Positions 1 to 8,685 are shown, counted from the stretch's first letter. The stretch: 64,000 nt of DNA from Aldehydirespirator sp965116865 (GCA_965116865.1 OZ220727.1:2604001-2668000); one strand, 5' to 3'. A program made the numbers and translations. Notes: a model not told the origin generated them from the letters alone.

Positions 1-1629
1 GCCGGTGAACAAGGGCGCCAACCATGCCAACTCGAGGTCGTCGCCGTCGAAGCTGACCTCTGTGAACAGCGGTGCCGACGCTCCCGCGCCAGCGCATGGT
101 GCGCTCTGTCCGCCGACCGGCCAGCCAAGCCAGCGCCGGAGGAAGCAGGATATCGTGTCTGGTCCCCCTGGGTAGTCCATGAGGGATCCATATGTCTCCA
201 GACCCCGGCCCACCTCGTCGTCGGTCGCGTACGGGTCGCCTGTAGGAACATCTCGCAGATACAAGTCGGGCAGACTGAGCAACGAGTGGCTCAATTCGTG
301 CGCATGGGTGCGCCAATCCGGCCCATCTACCTCGTGTCCGGCGCATCTGCTGCTGTTGGGGCAACCGGTGCTTGTTCCCGCGGGCCTTACCGTGACGAAG
401 CTGTTGTCTCCACCCGCCACTCCCGTGACGACGCGATCGCTGTTGGGGCTGTACTGCCAGAAGTCCGTCAGCAACAATCGTTGTGGGTATGCAGCATTCC
501 CTCCGACATCCTCCGGCTCGGCGGCTTGTGCAGCGTTCAGACCGGTAATCCGAGCCTCCGATACCTGACGCTTGGACACAGTCGTAAGCGGGTACGCGTG
601 AAGGTCGTCCCACTGAAGACTCGGCGTAAGGACGGATCCCGAGGTGAACGCCACATCGAAGCGGCCTGATGACTGCTCGCGGAAGAAGTCGCTCACGCCC
701 GAGTTGAGGTTGGCTGTGGCAGCCGCCAGGTCTGCGCTCGAGTACGCTCCAGGCTCACCGCAGATGTATACGGTCACGGACACGGTTCCCGCTGTCGTGA
801 GCAGATCGAGACTTTCACTGGGAATGTGTGAAGGTGACCCGACGGCCCACGCGTTCAATGGGTGATCGAGATCGGGCCTGGACTCCAAGAGCCGTAGGAT
901 TTCGCTGTCCTCCCAGGCGTCTTGGAGCGGTGCCGAGCCGTCTCTTGGCGTGTCGGTGTCAGTGATTGTGTCCGTGTCGCGCAGGGTGCCGTCGTTGATG
1001 GCCTTGAGCAGCACCATCATGTCGCCGCGGGTGAAGTCGGCTGACTCGCTGGCTTGGAGGATCTCGTCGTAGTAGCGCTCCATGAACACCACCGCGTGCC
1101 ACCGGCCCAAAGGCACAGACGGTCTGAACGTGCCGTCGCCATAACCCAGCGTCACCCCGGCCTCAGCCGCCCACTCAACAGCCTCAAAGGCATAGTGGTC
1201 AGACGGCACATCGGGGAACCGCTGGCCCTGAGCTACCGCGGTCGAGTCCGGTGTTGGATCGCCGGGCGCCTCGGTGCCGCGCAGGGTGCCGTCGTTGATG
1301 GCCTTGAGCAGCACCATCATGTCGCCGCGGGTGAAGTCGGCTGACTCGCTGGCTTGGAGGATCTCGTCGTAGTAGCGCTCCATGAACACCACCGCGTGCC
1401 ACCGGCCCAAAGGCACAGACGGTCTGAACGTGCCGTCGCCGTAGCCGAGGGTCACCCCGGCCTCGGCCGCCCACTCGACAGCCTCAAAGGCATAGTGATC
1501 GGGCGGCACATCGGGGAACCGCTGGTTCTGAGCTATTGCGGTCGCGCCTGGCGCCGCGATAGCGGCAGCCACGATGCACGCAGCGGCCACGACAGCCCGA
1601 TACCTCCCCAGGCGGCTTCCTCCAACCAT
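1..1629 (-). CDS. Secreted SLH-repeat protein with M6-type metalloprotease domain (3' end off the left edge)
   Basis: The frame is open from an ATG at 1629 to base 1, at least 543 codons, and I checked most of it codon by codon for stops. A GGAGG sits 8 nt upstream of the ATG. The N-terminus looks like a signal peptide (residues 1-33, MVGGSRLGRYRAVVAAACIV then Ala-rich). Two near-identical 100-residue units follow; each contains an SLH-like core (RFPDVPxDHYAFEAVEWAAE, then GYGDGTFRPS). A catalytic region follows with HELSHSLLSLPDLYL near residue 445, an HExxH zinc site with the LPDLY tail typical of M6/immune-inhibitor-A-like peptidases. The likely role is an exported, wall-associated protease. 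The substrate is unknown and the C-terminus is outside the window. Confidence 0.8.
   Translation of the reverse strand, partial: MVGGSRLGRYRAVVAAACIVAAAIAAPGATAIAQNQRFPDVPPDHYAFEAVEWAAEAGVTLGYGDGTFRPSVPLGRWHAVVFMERYYDEILQASESADFTRGDMMVLLKAINDGTLRGTEAPGDPTPDSTAVAQGQRFPDVPSDHYAFEAVEWAAEAGVTLGYGDGTFRPSVPLGRWHAVVFMERYYDEILQASESADFTRGDMMVLLKAINDGTLRDTDTITDTDTPRDGSAPLQDAWEDSEILRLLESRPDLDHPLNAWAVGSPSHIPSESLDLLTTAGTVSVTVYICGEPGAYSSADLAAATANLNSGVSDFFREQSSGRFDVAFTSGSVLTPSLQWDDLHAYPLTTVSKRQVSEARITGLNAAQAAEPEDVGGNAAYPQRLLLTDFWQYSPNSDRVVTGVAGGDNSFVTVRPAGTSTGCPNSSRCAGHEVDGPDWRTHAHELSHSLLSLPDLYLRDVPTGDPYATDDEVGRGLETYGSLMDYPGGPDTISCFLRRWLGWPVGGQSAPCAGAGASAPLFTEVSFDGDDLELAWLAPLFTG
978..1440. repeat. 300-bp tandem duplication inside the SLH gene
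   Basis: Bases 978-1140 recur without visible change at 1278-1440, an offset of exactly 300 bp that keeps the reading frame. Flanking parts of the two units differ at a few positions. The identity suggests recent duplication or gene conversion of one SLH unit. Confidence 0.9.
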
Positions 1630-1678
1630 GCGAACGCCTCCGCTTGCTCAAGATGCTGCCAAGCTCTTGAGGCTACAT

Positions 1679-3031
1679 GAGCCTGCGCGGAAACGTGGGG
1701 AGGGGGGTGGTTGAGGGTCCCCGTTGAGGGGTCGAGGCCCTGCTGGGATCGGTGACGTCAGTCCAACCGAGCCAGGAGGGCCTCGATGGCCAGCGATGTT
1801 ATGTCGGTGCGGCTTCATCTGCCGCAGATTCGTGTGCTGGGGGTGGTCGAGGACACCGCGGCGCGCCTTGTGGTCAGCGTCGAGTCGACGCTGAGGCGGC
1901 TGCGCTGCCCGATGTGCGGGTTCAAGTGCCGCAGGGTCCATGACCGCCGCGGCAAGAAGGTCCAGGACTTGGAGGTGTCGGGGCGGCCGGTGACGCTGGT
2001 GTGGTCGCGGCGCAGGATGGTCTGTGACAGCTGCGACAGCCGGTTCCTGGAGGACCACGCGGCCTTCGAGGGCGCGCTGACGGCGAGGCTGGCGCGGGCG
2101 CTGGTCTCAGACGCCAAGGTGATGACGCTGCGCGCCGCGGCGCGCCGGCGCGGCGTGGGCTGGCACAAGATCAACGCGCTGGTGCGGGCCTGGGCCGGGA
2201 TCGTCGCCGAGCGCCGCCGCAGCGAGCGCTGCCGGGTGCTGCTGGTCGATGAGACCTCGATCCGCAGAAGGCACCGCTACGTGACCGTGATCGTCAACGC
2301 CGACACCAACAAGACCCTCGCGATGGTCCCGCACCGCAGCTCGGCGGCGCTGTCGGCGTTCTTCGCGCAACAAGGCCACAAGTGGTGCAGAGGCGTCAAG
2401 GTGGTCGTCACAGACGGCTCACGCGCCTACAAGGCCGCCATCGACGCCCGCCTCGGCCACGCCCGCCACGTGCTTGACCGGTTCCACGTCATCCAGTGGT
2501 TCTCAGCGGGGCTCACCGCGGTGCGCCGCGACGTCCAGCGCCGCGAGCCCCAAGGCGCAAAGCCCGCATTCGAGCCCGAGGTGTTCGGGGCGCGGTTCGC
2601 TCTGCTGCGCCGAGGCGACACCCTCACCGAAGCCGAACAGGCCCGGCTCCGGAGCCTGTTCGACGCACACCCCCGCCTCCAAGCCGGCTGGCAGGCCCTC
2701 CAGGAGCTCCACGGCCTCTACACCGCAGGCGACCACAACGGCGCCCTCGAAGCGCTCGGGCGGTTCTGCGACCTCTACGAGACCGGCGAACTGCCCGAGT
2801 ACCACGACATCGTCGACGCCATCATCGCCTGGTCAGACGAGATCCTCGCCTGGCACCACAGCCGCCGGGCCTCCAACGGCAGAATCGAGGGCACCAACAA
2901 CCTGCTGCAAGTCCTGCGGCGCACCGCCCACGGCTTCACCAACCCCACCAACTTCGAAGCCCGAGGCCTACTGATAACGTGACCAGCCCACCGGTGCCAG
3001 CAACCCCTCATCCCACAAAATCGCGCAGCGC
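1679..3031 (+). mobile_element. ISL3-family insertion sequence, copy 1, with 8-bp target duplication
   Basis: This is a 1353-bp element. The left end (GAGCCTGCGCGG, then GTGGG) and the inverted right end (GGCGCTGCGCGA, then GTGGG) match at most positions. It is flanked by a perfect 8-bp direct repeat, GGCTACAT, at 1671-1678 and 3032-3039, the target duplication length of ISL3. It contains one transposase gene and lies between the SLH protease gene and the phosphoribosyltransferase gene without breaking either. Confidence 0.92.
1786..2982 (+). CDS. ISL3-family transposase (copy 1)
   Basis: 398 aa and full length for the family. An N-terminal zinc-finger-like region has CPMCGFKCRRVH near residue 45 and CDSCDSRFLEDH near residue 88. 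A DDE-type core follows, with LVDETSIRRRHRY, VVTDGSRAYKAA and the terminal RIEGTNNLLQVLRR segment containing the likely catalytic Glu. The protein is closely similar to the copy at 5539-6735 but diverged throughout, so the two are related elements rather than a fresh duplication. Intact ends, target duplication and reading frame suggest a potentially active element. Confidence 0.93.
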   Translation: MASDVMSVRLHLPQIRVLGVVEDTAARLVVSVESTLRRLRCPMCGFKCRRVHDRRGKKVQDLEVSGRPVTLVWSRRRMVCDSCDSRFLEDHAAFEGALTARLARALVSDAKVMTLRAAARRRGVGWHKINALVRAWAGIVAERRRSERCRVLLVDETSIRRRHRYVTVIVNADTNKTLAMVPHRSSAALSAFFAQQGHKWCRGVKVVVTDGSRAYKAAIDARLGHARHVLDRFHVIQWFSAGLTAVRRDVQRREPQGAKPAFEPEVFGARFALLRRGDTLTEAEQARLRSLFDAHPRLQAGWQALQELHGLYTAGDHNGALEALGRFCDLYETGELPEYHDIVDAIIAWSDEILAWHHSRRASNGRIEGTNNLLQVLRRTAHGFTNPTNFEARGLLIT

Positions 3032-3162
3032 CGGCTACATTGGTCCGAGACCTGCCTGCAATCTGGCTCTAATGGCCTCTCGGGGTCGACATGCCCGAGA
3101 TGCGACCGTCTCAGCCACACCGACCGGTCCCCCACATACAAGTCGGCAATTCGCTGTGACGA

Positions 3163-3891
3163 TCAGTTGCTGCCTTCGCTCCAGGGCTGGCGGGCGAGCA
3201 CGACGCCATGCACCAAGAGGGCGCCCCATTCGCATAGGCGTCGAGCGATCGCGTTTAGCTGGAGGCCGGTGGTGCAGATGTCGTCGTAGACGATGACGCG
3301 GCTTCCGTTGATGCGGTCTGGATGACGCAGCACCAGCGCGTTGCCGTGCTCCAGAGCGGCGCTCTCTTTGCCCGGGAGGTCCTTGCCCGCTGATTGAGCT
3401 GTATCGGTGGTCTTGATGATCGCGGGATCGTAGGTGTCGTCGAAGGGCCAGTCATCAGCGGTGTCGTAGGTGGCGGCGTGTCCGATCACGAGCGTGGTGT
3501 GGTTGCGTCCCGGATTCGGCGGATTGGCAATGATGAGGTCCACATCCTCGGGATCCCATGTCTCGTACAGGTGGCCGATCAGGAGCCGGGCGAAGATCAT
3601 CGCCCAACCCGTCTTGCCCCTGTACTTGAACCGCTGCATGACGTCGACTAGCGGATCGTTGTGAAGCGTGATGGCCGTTATGCCCTCGAAGTGTCGGCTA
3701 CTGGCCGGACGAGTGCAGAGGCGATTGTGGCAACGGCCGTCGCGGCGTTCCTGAGCACAGATCGGGCAGGGATCCTTGATGGAGGACAACTGTTCGGCCG
3801 CGCACGGCACGCAGATGGTCCACTGGCCAGGGTTGACGTACGGGCAGCCCTGACAGTCGGGGAAGTCATGGCGGTCGGCCGGAGGCGGCAT
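3163..3891 (-). CDS. ComF-like phosphoribosyltransferase, ShosT-like candidate toxin
   Basis: 242 aa. The N-terminal 60 residues are cysteine-rich (CQGC, CVPC, CPIC, then CHNRLC), a zinc-ribbon arrangement as in ComF. The C-terminal half carries the PRTase PRPP-binding motif RVIVYDDICTTGLQLNAI near residue 200. The gene starts 9 bp after the stop of the DprA-like gene and is surely co-transcribed with it. A PRTase paired with a DprA homologue matches ShosTA, a toxin-antitoxin/anti-phage pair in which ShosT is the PRTase toxin. ComF/DprA competence genes are the alternative, but no other competence gene is nearby. The substrate is unknown. Confidence 0.65.
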   Translation of the reverse strand: MPPPADRHDFPDCQGCPYVNPGQWTICVPCAAEQLSSIKDPCPICAQERRDGRCHNRLCTRPASSRHFEGITAITLHNDPLVDVMQRFKYRGKTGWAMIFARLLIGHLYETWDPEDVDLIIANPPNPGRNHTTLVIGHAATYDTADDWPFDDTYDPAIIKTTDTAQSAGKDLPGKESAALEHGNALVLRHPDRINGSRVIVYDDICTTGLQLNAIARRLCEWGALLVHGVVLARQPWSEGSN

Positions 3892-3900
3892 GGGGTGCGC

Positions 3901-4860
3901 CTACAACAGTGCTGGCTCTACGTGAAGCAGATCACTTACATCGCGCACCCGGTCGGGCGACGCGATCCGGCTGGTGATCTCGTCAATGCACGAGACGGCG
4001 ACTGCCCGGCGGCGCTGCACCATCTGCTGCGCCCAGGGCTGCTCGCCGACGAGCGTGTTCAGCAGGAACACCCGCTTGCCGTGCTCGTAGGCGAGGCGGG
4101 CCTGCATTCGGGCTCCCGACGTGCTTGATGCTTCGATCACGACCGTGCCTTGGCTGATACCGGAGGTGACTTCATTGCGCTTGCCGAAGGTCCACCTGGC
4201 TGGCGTGGCTGTGGGGAAGAACTGCGACACGATGAGCCCGCCTGAGGCCACAATGCCCTCTCCGAGATCCCGATTGGCCGCTGGGGCTACGCGGGTGATC
4301 CCCGAGGGCAGCACGGCGATCGTGCGTCCGCCACATGCGAGGGTCTCCCGGTGAGCGGTGGCATCTATACCGATTGCCAGCCCCGACGTGACGGTGAGGC
4401 CCCTGTCCGTTAGCGAGCGGACCACGCGGCGGGCCTGGTGGATTCCGTCGGGGGTGGCTGATCGGGTGCCTACCACGGCGACGCTGTGGGCGTCACGGTC
4501 GGCGTCGAGACCGCCCCGGTAGAACAGGAACGGCGGCAGGTTGTGGATCAGCCGCAAGTTGAGCGGGAAGTCGTCGTCAAGCACGGTCGTCAGGCGTGCC
4601 TCAGCGGCGGTCGCAGCCCGGTACTCCGAGTCCGCCCGTTCCCAGGCGGCTGTCCAGCTCTCCGCTGAGGCGGTCTTGATCACCCATCCGGTCCTGTGGG
4701 CGTTCGCGCTGGTCTCCAGAATGTCGCCGGCCACCAGACCATCGAGAGAACGCTCGCGATGGGCCTGCCGGGCGAGAACCCCCCAGTCGCACCGGTCGCC
4801 GGCGGAGACCAGGCTGCACAGCGCAAGCATCTGTCGCTGGATGGACGTCATCTCGGGCAT
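3901..4860 (-). CDS. DprA/Smf-family protein, ShosA-like candidate antitoxin
   Basis: 319 aa from the ATG at 4860, chosen because GAGGAGGGG lies 6 nt upstream; a longer open frame to 5112 gives only low-quality sequence. The Rossmann-type DprA core is clear: FLFYRGGLDADRDAHSVAVV, GTRSATPDG, then GLAIGIDATAHRETL, GGRTIAVLPSGI and the GGLIVSQFFP region. In DprA this fold binds single-stranded DNA and loads RecA; in ShosTA the homologue neutralises the PRTase partner. It is first in a two-gene operon with that PRTase. Short N-terminal helical residues precede the core and no C-terminal winged helix is evident. Confidence 0.75.
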   Translation of the reverse strand: MPEMTSIQRQMLALCSLVSAGDRCDWGVLARQAHRERSLDGLVAGDILETSANAHRTGWVIKTASAESWTAAWERADSEYRAATAAEARLTTVLDDDFPLNLRLIHNLPPFLFYRGGLDADRDAHSVAVVGTRSATPDGIHQARRVVRSLTDRGLTVTSGLAIGIDATAHRETLACGGRTIAVLPSGITRVAPAANRDLGEGIVASGGLIVSQFFPTATPARWTFGKRNEVTSGISQGTVVIEASSTSGARMQARLAYEHGKRVFLLNTLVGEQPWAQQMVQRRRAVAVSCIDEITSRIASPDRVRDVSDLLHVEPALL

Positions 4861-4985
4861 GTGGCCCCTCCTCGGTGTGCCCTGGCATCCCGGGGGCAGG
4901 ATGGTCCGGGCGGCGACGCCTGCAACCAATGTAGCCACGGGGATACCCCGCGACCGATGGCGCCTAGCCGACCGGTCGGACAGGA

Positions 4986-5081
4986 GGCGAACATCTGTTT
5001 GGAACTGTAATTCCAATACTGTAACCTGCCAACGCGGGCGGAGCCGTGAATCTCCTCTGGGGATACGGGGCGACGGCGCAC
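4986..5081 (-). repeat. 96-bp coding-like sequence, copy 1 (inverted relative to 21995-22088)
   Basis: Read on the minus strand from GTG at 5081 it gives VRRRPVSPEEIHG, SARVGRLQYWNYSS and KQMFAS. A related sequence at 21995-22088 on the plus strand gives VRRRPHLKEIYGS, VRLGRLQQWNFRHKQTFA. The two differ by one whole codon and many third-position changes, which suggests a once-coding peptide. It lies just upstream of the DprA operon. Function unknown. Confidence 0.5.
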
Positions 5082-5110
5082 AACGAATCACGAGCCAAGG
5101 AGCTTGCAGC

Positions 5111-5359
5111 ATGCCGAAGCCCAGCGACCGCTATGTCGTTCGCAACCCTGACGGCGGATGGGACGTGAAGGCCGCGCACGCCAAGCGTTCCTCCAAGCAC
5201 ACCCAGACCCAGGCCGAGGCCATCCAGCACGCCAAGGACATCGTGCGCAACGTCGGCGGGGGAGAGATGCGCATCCAGGGACGCGACGGCCGCTTCCGCG
5301 ACAGCGACACCGTCGTCCCCGGCAACGATCCCCACCCACCCATAGACACCAAGCACTGA
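5111..5359 (+). CDS. DUF2188 small protein
   Basis: 82 aa. ATG at 5111 is preceded by AAGGAG at 8 nt. The sequence (SDRYVVRNPDGGWDVKAAHA, then THTQ-like and AIQHAKDIVRN) and the end pattern GGEMRIQGRDGRFRDSDTV fit DUF2188, a small basic domain found alone or in pairs in many bacteria with no firmly established function. It is divergent from the DprA operon and ends about 70 bp before an ISL3 copy. The longer upstream open frame is the antisense shadow of dprA and is not used. Confidence 0.75.
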   Translation: MPKPSDRYVVRNPDGGWDVKAAHAKRSSKHTQTQAEAIQHAKDIVRNVGGGEMRIQGRDGRFRDSDTVVPGNDPHPPIDTKH

Positions 5360-5431
5360 CGTGATCCATCCCTCGTGGACCGCGATACGGGCGAGTTCCC
5401 CGCGTGAACGCTCAGCGGGTCGAGGACCTAT

Positions 5432-6785
5432 GAGCCTTCGCGGATTCGTGGGGAGCGGGGTGGTTGAGGGTCCCTGAGTAGGGGTCGGGGCCCTGCTGGG
5501 ATCGGTGATTGTCACAACACTGATCCAGGAGGGCCTCGATGGCTTCCGGTGTTGTGCGGGTGCGGCTGCACCTGCGTGAGACACGCGTGCTGAGAGTGCA
5601 GGTCGACACGCCGAGCGAGCTGGTTGTGGAGGTCGAGTCGACGGTGAGGCGGCCGCGGTGCCCGGCGTGCGGGTTCCGTTGCGCACGGGTGCATGGCACC
5701 CGCCGACGCGACATTCGCGACCTTGGGGTGTCGGGGCGCCGCATGACGTTGGTGTGGCGCCGGCGACGGTTCTGCTGCGGGGGCTGCGAGCACCGCTGGC
5801 TCGAGGACCACCCCGAGTTCGACGGTCGTCTGGCACGGCGTCTGGCCCGGCGGCTGGTCGGCGACGCCGAGGTGATGACGGTGGCGGCGGTGGCGCGCCG
5901 CCACGCGCTGGGGTGGCATCTGGTGATGGCGCTGGTGAGGGCCTGGTCGGGGCTCGTCGCGGAGCATCGCCGCACCCGGCGCTGGCGGGTGCTGTTGGTC
6001 GATGAGACCTCGATGCGCAAGCGCCACCGCTATGTGACGGTGATCGTCAACGGCGACACCGGCGGCGCCCTGGCGATGGTCGAGCACCGCAGCAGTGCTG
6101 CGCTCACAGCGTTCTTGATGCAACAGCCACACAAGTGGCGCAGAGGAGTCAAGGTCGTCGTCACCGACGGCTCCCGCGCCTACAAGGCGTCGGTGGAGGC
6201 CTGCCTGCGGGGCGCGCGCCATGTGCTTGACCGCTTCCATGTCATCGGGTGGTTCGCGGCGGGGCTCACCGCGGTGCGCCGAGACATCCAGCGCCGCGAG
6301 CCCCACGGCGTCACCCCGGCCTTCGATCCCGAGGTGTTCGGTGCCCGGTTCTTGCTGATGCGCAGAGACGACCAGCTCAATGACACAGACCGGGCCCGCC
6401 TCGACGCCCTCCTGGGCGCCCACCCCCGCCCCAAAGCCGGCCGGCAGGCCCTACAGGAACTCCACGGCCTCTACCTCGCAGACGACCGCCACGGCGCCCT
6501 CGAAACGCTCGGGCGGTTCTGCGACCTCTACGAAACCGGACAGCTGCCCGAGTTCCACAACATCGTCGACACCATCATCGCCCGCTCCGACGAGATCTTG
6601 GCCCAACACCACACCGACCGAGCCTCCAACGGACGCATCGAGGGCACCAACAACCTGCTGCAAGTACTGCGGCGCACCGCCCACGGCTTCACCAACCCCA
6701 CCAACTTCGAGGCCCGAGGCCTGCTGACAACGTGACCCGCCCACCGGTGCCAGCAACCCCTCATCCCACGTTTACGCGAAGGGCC
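5432..6785 (+). mobile_element. ISL3-family insertion sequence, copy 2
   Basis: 1354 bp with ends GAGCCTTCGCGGATTCGTGG (left) and, inverted, GGCCCTTCGCGTAAACGTGG (right). The flanking 8-mers (GGACCTAT and GACTATGG) are not identical, so no clean target duplication remains. The right end stops four bases before the ATG of the interrupted membrane gene at 6790, so the IS separates that gene from any original upstream promoter. Confidence 0.88.
5539..6735 (+). CDS. ISL3-family transposase (copy 2)
   Basis: 398 aa, the same length and order of motifs as the transposase at 1786-2982: zinc-finger CPACGFRCARVHGTRR and CGGCEHRWLEDH, then LVDETSMRKRHRY, VVTDGSRAYKAS and RIEGTNNLLQVLRRTAHGFT. It differs at many positions from copy 1, so the two are separate lineages. 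The reading frame is intact. Confidence 0.93.
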   Translation: MASGVVRVRLHLRETRVLRVQVDTPSELVVEVESTVRRPRCPACGFRCARVHGTRRRDIRDLGVSGRRMTLVWRRRRFCCGGCEHRWLEDHPEFDGRLARRLARRLVGDAEVMTVAAVARRHALGWHLVMALVRAWSGLVAEHRRTRRWRVLLVDETSMRKRHRYVTVIVNGDTGGALAMVEHRSSAALTAFLMQQPHKWRRGVKVVVTDGSRAYKASVEACLRGARHVLDRFHVIGWFAAGLTAVRRDIQRREPHGVTPAFDPEVFGARFLLMRRDDQLNDTDRARLDALLGAHPRPKAGRQALQELHGLYLADDRHGALETLGRFCDLYETGQLPEFHNIVDTIIARSDEILAQHHTDRASNGRIEGTNNLLQVLRRTAHGFTNPTNFEARGLLTT

Positions 6786-7195
6786 GACTATGGGCAAGAA
6801 GAAGAAGCAGCGGAAGAAGAGACGGCAGCAGCAACGCGACGAGGCCGAACTGGTAGGTAGCAGGCTGGCCTACGAATCCGGGATGCACTGGCTGGACGCA
6901 AATGTGCGAGCGTTGGAGGCGCTGAGAACTCGGTCGCTGGCTCTGGTGTCGGTTATTCTCATCGCAGCGACCGTCGTGACGAACCTCGCTCCTGATGCAG
7001 CCAACGAAGGCACCTTGGGCTTCTGCGGGTGGGCTGGAGTGGTGATCTTCGCCCTAAGCACGGCGGCGCTTATTGTGACCAGAGCGTTGGTCTCGCGGCC
7101 CGCGAAGTTCACCGCAGAGCTTGGTCCTCTGAAGATCATCGAGAAGCACGTAGAACCCACCCTGACGTGGCCGTCAGCAAGGCTCTACAAGGCAC

Positions 7196-8356
7196 TAGTG
7201 GTCACGCGCGTAAGTTCTGTGGCTGTTGGTTTGGGTGGTAGGTCCATTTGAAGGGTTTGGCCCGGTTGTTGTAGTCGTCGATGTGGTCGAGGATGGCTCC
7301 GGCGAGGTCGCTGGTGTGGGCGAACTCGGCTGTGTCGAGGAGTTGTCGGGTGAGGATGGAGAACCACATCTCGATCTGGTTGAGCCAGGATGCGTGGGTG
7401 GGGGTGCGGTGCAGGAACACGCGGTGGTGGCCGTCGAGGAACTCCTCGACGGCGGCGGTGCAGTGGGTGGCGAGGTTGTCGACGATGCAGTGCAGCTCGA
7501 GGTGGGCGGGCACCATGGAGTCCAGCTCGGCGAGGAACGCCACGAAGTTGTCCGAGCGGACCGAGTCTGTGGGCGCGGCGACGACTTCGCCGGTGGCGCA
7601 CTCGAACGCGGCGAACAGTGCCTTGGTGCCGTGGCGGCGGTACTCGAACTCCTGTCGGGCGGGGCGCCCGGCGGCGGCGCCGTCGGCGGGCCGCGCCGGG
7701 CGGGTCGCGCCGACGCGGCTCTTGGCCTGTATGGCGGTCTTCTCGTCGACGCTGAACACCGCCCAGTTGTCCGGCGGGTCGAGGCACAGCCCGCAGACGT
7801 CGGCGGCCTTGGCGTCGAAGTCGGGGTCATGGGAGGTCATCCACGAGCGCACCTGCCACGGCTTGAGGCCCATCGAGGTGCAGATCCGCCACACCTGCGA
7901 GTCCGAGATCGCGATGGCGAGGTCCTCGCGCATGATCCGGCCGACCTCGGGCATCGACATGCGGGCCTTGAGCCGCCGCCCGCCGAGCTGGCCCGCCTCG
8001 GGGGGCCGCGTCGTGATCGTCTTGACCAAAGCCAGCCTCTCCGCGGGCCCATACACACGCGGCCGGCCCGAGCGCGGCCGGTCCGCGAGCCCGCCCAGGC
8101 CCACCTCGCCGTAGCGGCGCCGCCACACGTCCACCTGGTTGCGGTTCAGGCCCACCGCCTTGCCGATCACCGGAGACGACAGCCCCTCAGCGGCCATCAG
8201 CACCACCTTGGCACGCTGCCAATCCCGCCGCGGCGTCGTCGACGCAGCCACCCGCGCCTCCAGCACCGCCCGATCAGCCTCGCACACCTTCAAAGTCCTA
8301 GGAACAGTCATAACCCGACCCTAACACAGCCATATGACTACCGCGAGCATGCACTA
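7196..8356 (-). mobile_element. IS630-family element 1 with TA target duplication
   Basis: Ends TAGTG...GCGCG and, inverted, TAGTG...CTCGCG match over about two thirds of 32 positions and share GTGGCTGT/ATGGCTGT further in. TA lies at 7196-7197 and 8355-8356. Precise removal with one TA joins the two halves of a membrane protein gene in frame, which confirms the boundaries. Confidence 0.88.
7202..8311 (-). CDS. IS630-family transposase 1
   Basis: 369 aa. The N-terminal helix-turn-helix has AVGLNRNQVDVWRRRYGEVG near residue 55, followed by a GRPRVY linker. The DDE core shows VFSVDEKTAIQA, LHCIVDNLATHC and LNQIEMWFSIL, giving the D-D-E triad with family-typical spacing. The frame is complete. 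It is distinct in sequence from the IS630 pair at 15.5 and 41.8 kb, so at least two IS630 lineages are present. Confidence 0.92.
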   Translation of the reverse strand: MTVPRTLKVCEADRAVLEARVAASTTPRRDWQRAKVVLMAAEGLSSPVIGKAVGLNRNQVDVWRRRYGEVGLGGLADRPRSGRPRVYGPAERLALVKTITTRPPEAGQLGGRRLKARMSMPEVGRIMREDLAIAISDSQVWRICTSMGLKPWQVRSWMTSHDPDFDAKAADVCGLCLDPPDNWAVFSVDEKTAIQAKSRVGATRPARPADGAAAGRPARQEFEYRRHGTKALFAAFECATGEVVAAPTDSVRSDNFVAFLAELDSMVPAHLELHCIVDNLATHCTAAVEEFLDGHHRVFLHRTPTHASWLNQIEMWFSILTRQLLDTAEFAHTSDLAGAILDHIDDYNNRAKPFKWTYHPNQQPQNLRA

Positions 8357-8480
8357 GCCACAGACCTAGACGGATACGCGAAGGACTCGCGTGAGAAACT
8401 CCGTAGGCGAGCACAGCTATACACAGCGAGCCTCGTTGCGGCGGGCACGGCAGTGGTCGGTATCGCGCTATTCTGGGCCG

Positions 8481-8678
8481 ATGCCACCTTCTGACGCAGA
8501 ACCCCGACGCCCGTCCCGGCTGAAGCGCAATGGCAACGGCACGGGCGAGGAAGACACGCGGCGTCGCCGCAAGCCTGCCTCCAAGAAGATCACCTCTCAG
8601 AGCGATGTCCGCGGGGCTTTCATCTGCTGGCTAGTTCGTAGTGTTTTTGTCTGGTTTGTTGGTGTTTGTGCGCTATGA
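8481..8678 (+). CDS. Small basic hypothetical protein, possibly cut short by IS607
   Basis: 65 codons starting at an ATG that overlaps the end of the interrupted membrane gene by 14 bp, which suggests translational coupling. Residues 1-45 are Arg/Lys/Pro-rich (SRLKRNGNGTGEEDTRRRRK). The last 15 residues become hydrophobic exactly where IS607 sequence begins (near 8630), so the C-terminus is probably foreign. No domain is recognised and it may not be a real gene. Confidence 0.3.
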   Translation: MPPSDAEPRRPSRLKRNGNGTGEEDTRRRRKPASKKITSQSDVRGAFICWLVRSVFVWFVGVCAL

Positions 8679-8685
8679 TTGGTGT

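Larger units (their letters stand above)
6790..8494 (+). pseudogene. Three-TM membrane protein gene interrupted by IS630 (restorable 181-aa frame)
   Basis: The 5' part (6790-7197) encodes a Lys/Arg-rich start (MGKKKKQRKKRRQQQR), then two hydrophobic segments near residues 48-68 and 76-97. The IS630 copy enters at a TA after codon 136. The 3' part (8357-8494) continues in the same frame after removal of the element and one TA, giving ...LYKALATDLDGYAKDSREKL and a third hydrophobic segment (YTASLVAAGTAVVGIALFW) before the stop. The restored protein is 181 aa. The layout of helices between membrane spans recalls small TM effectors of nucleotide-signalling defence systems, but I cannot assign a family. 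Confidence 0.75.

Noticed and set aside
3901..5112. 403-residue form of the DprA-like protein
   Set aside because: The first 84 codons lack DprA features, and a strong ribosome-binding site precedes the internal ATG at 4860.
5424..6793. Target duplication of ISL3 copy 2
   Set aside because: GGACCTAT and GACTATGG share letters but do not align as a direct repeat, so none was called.
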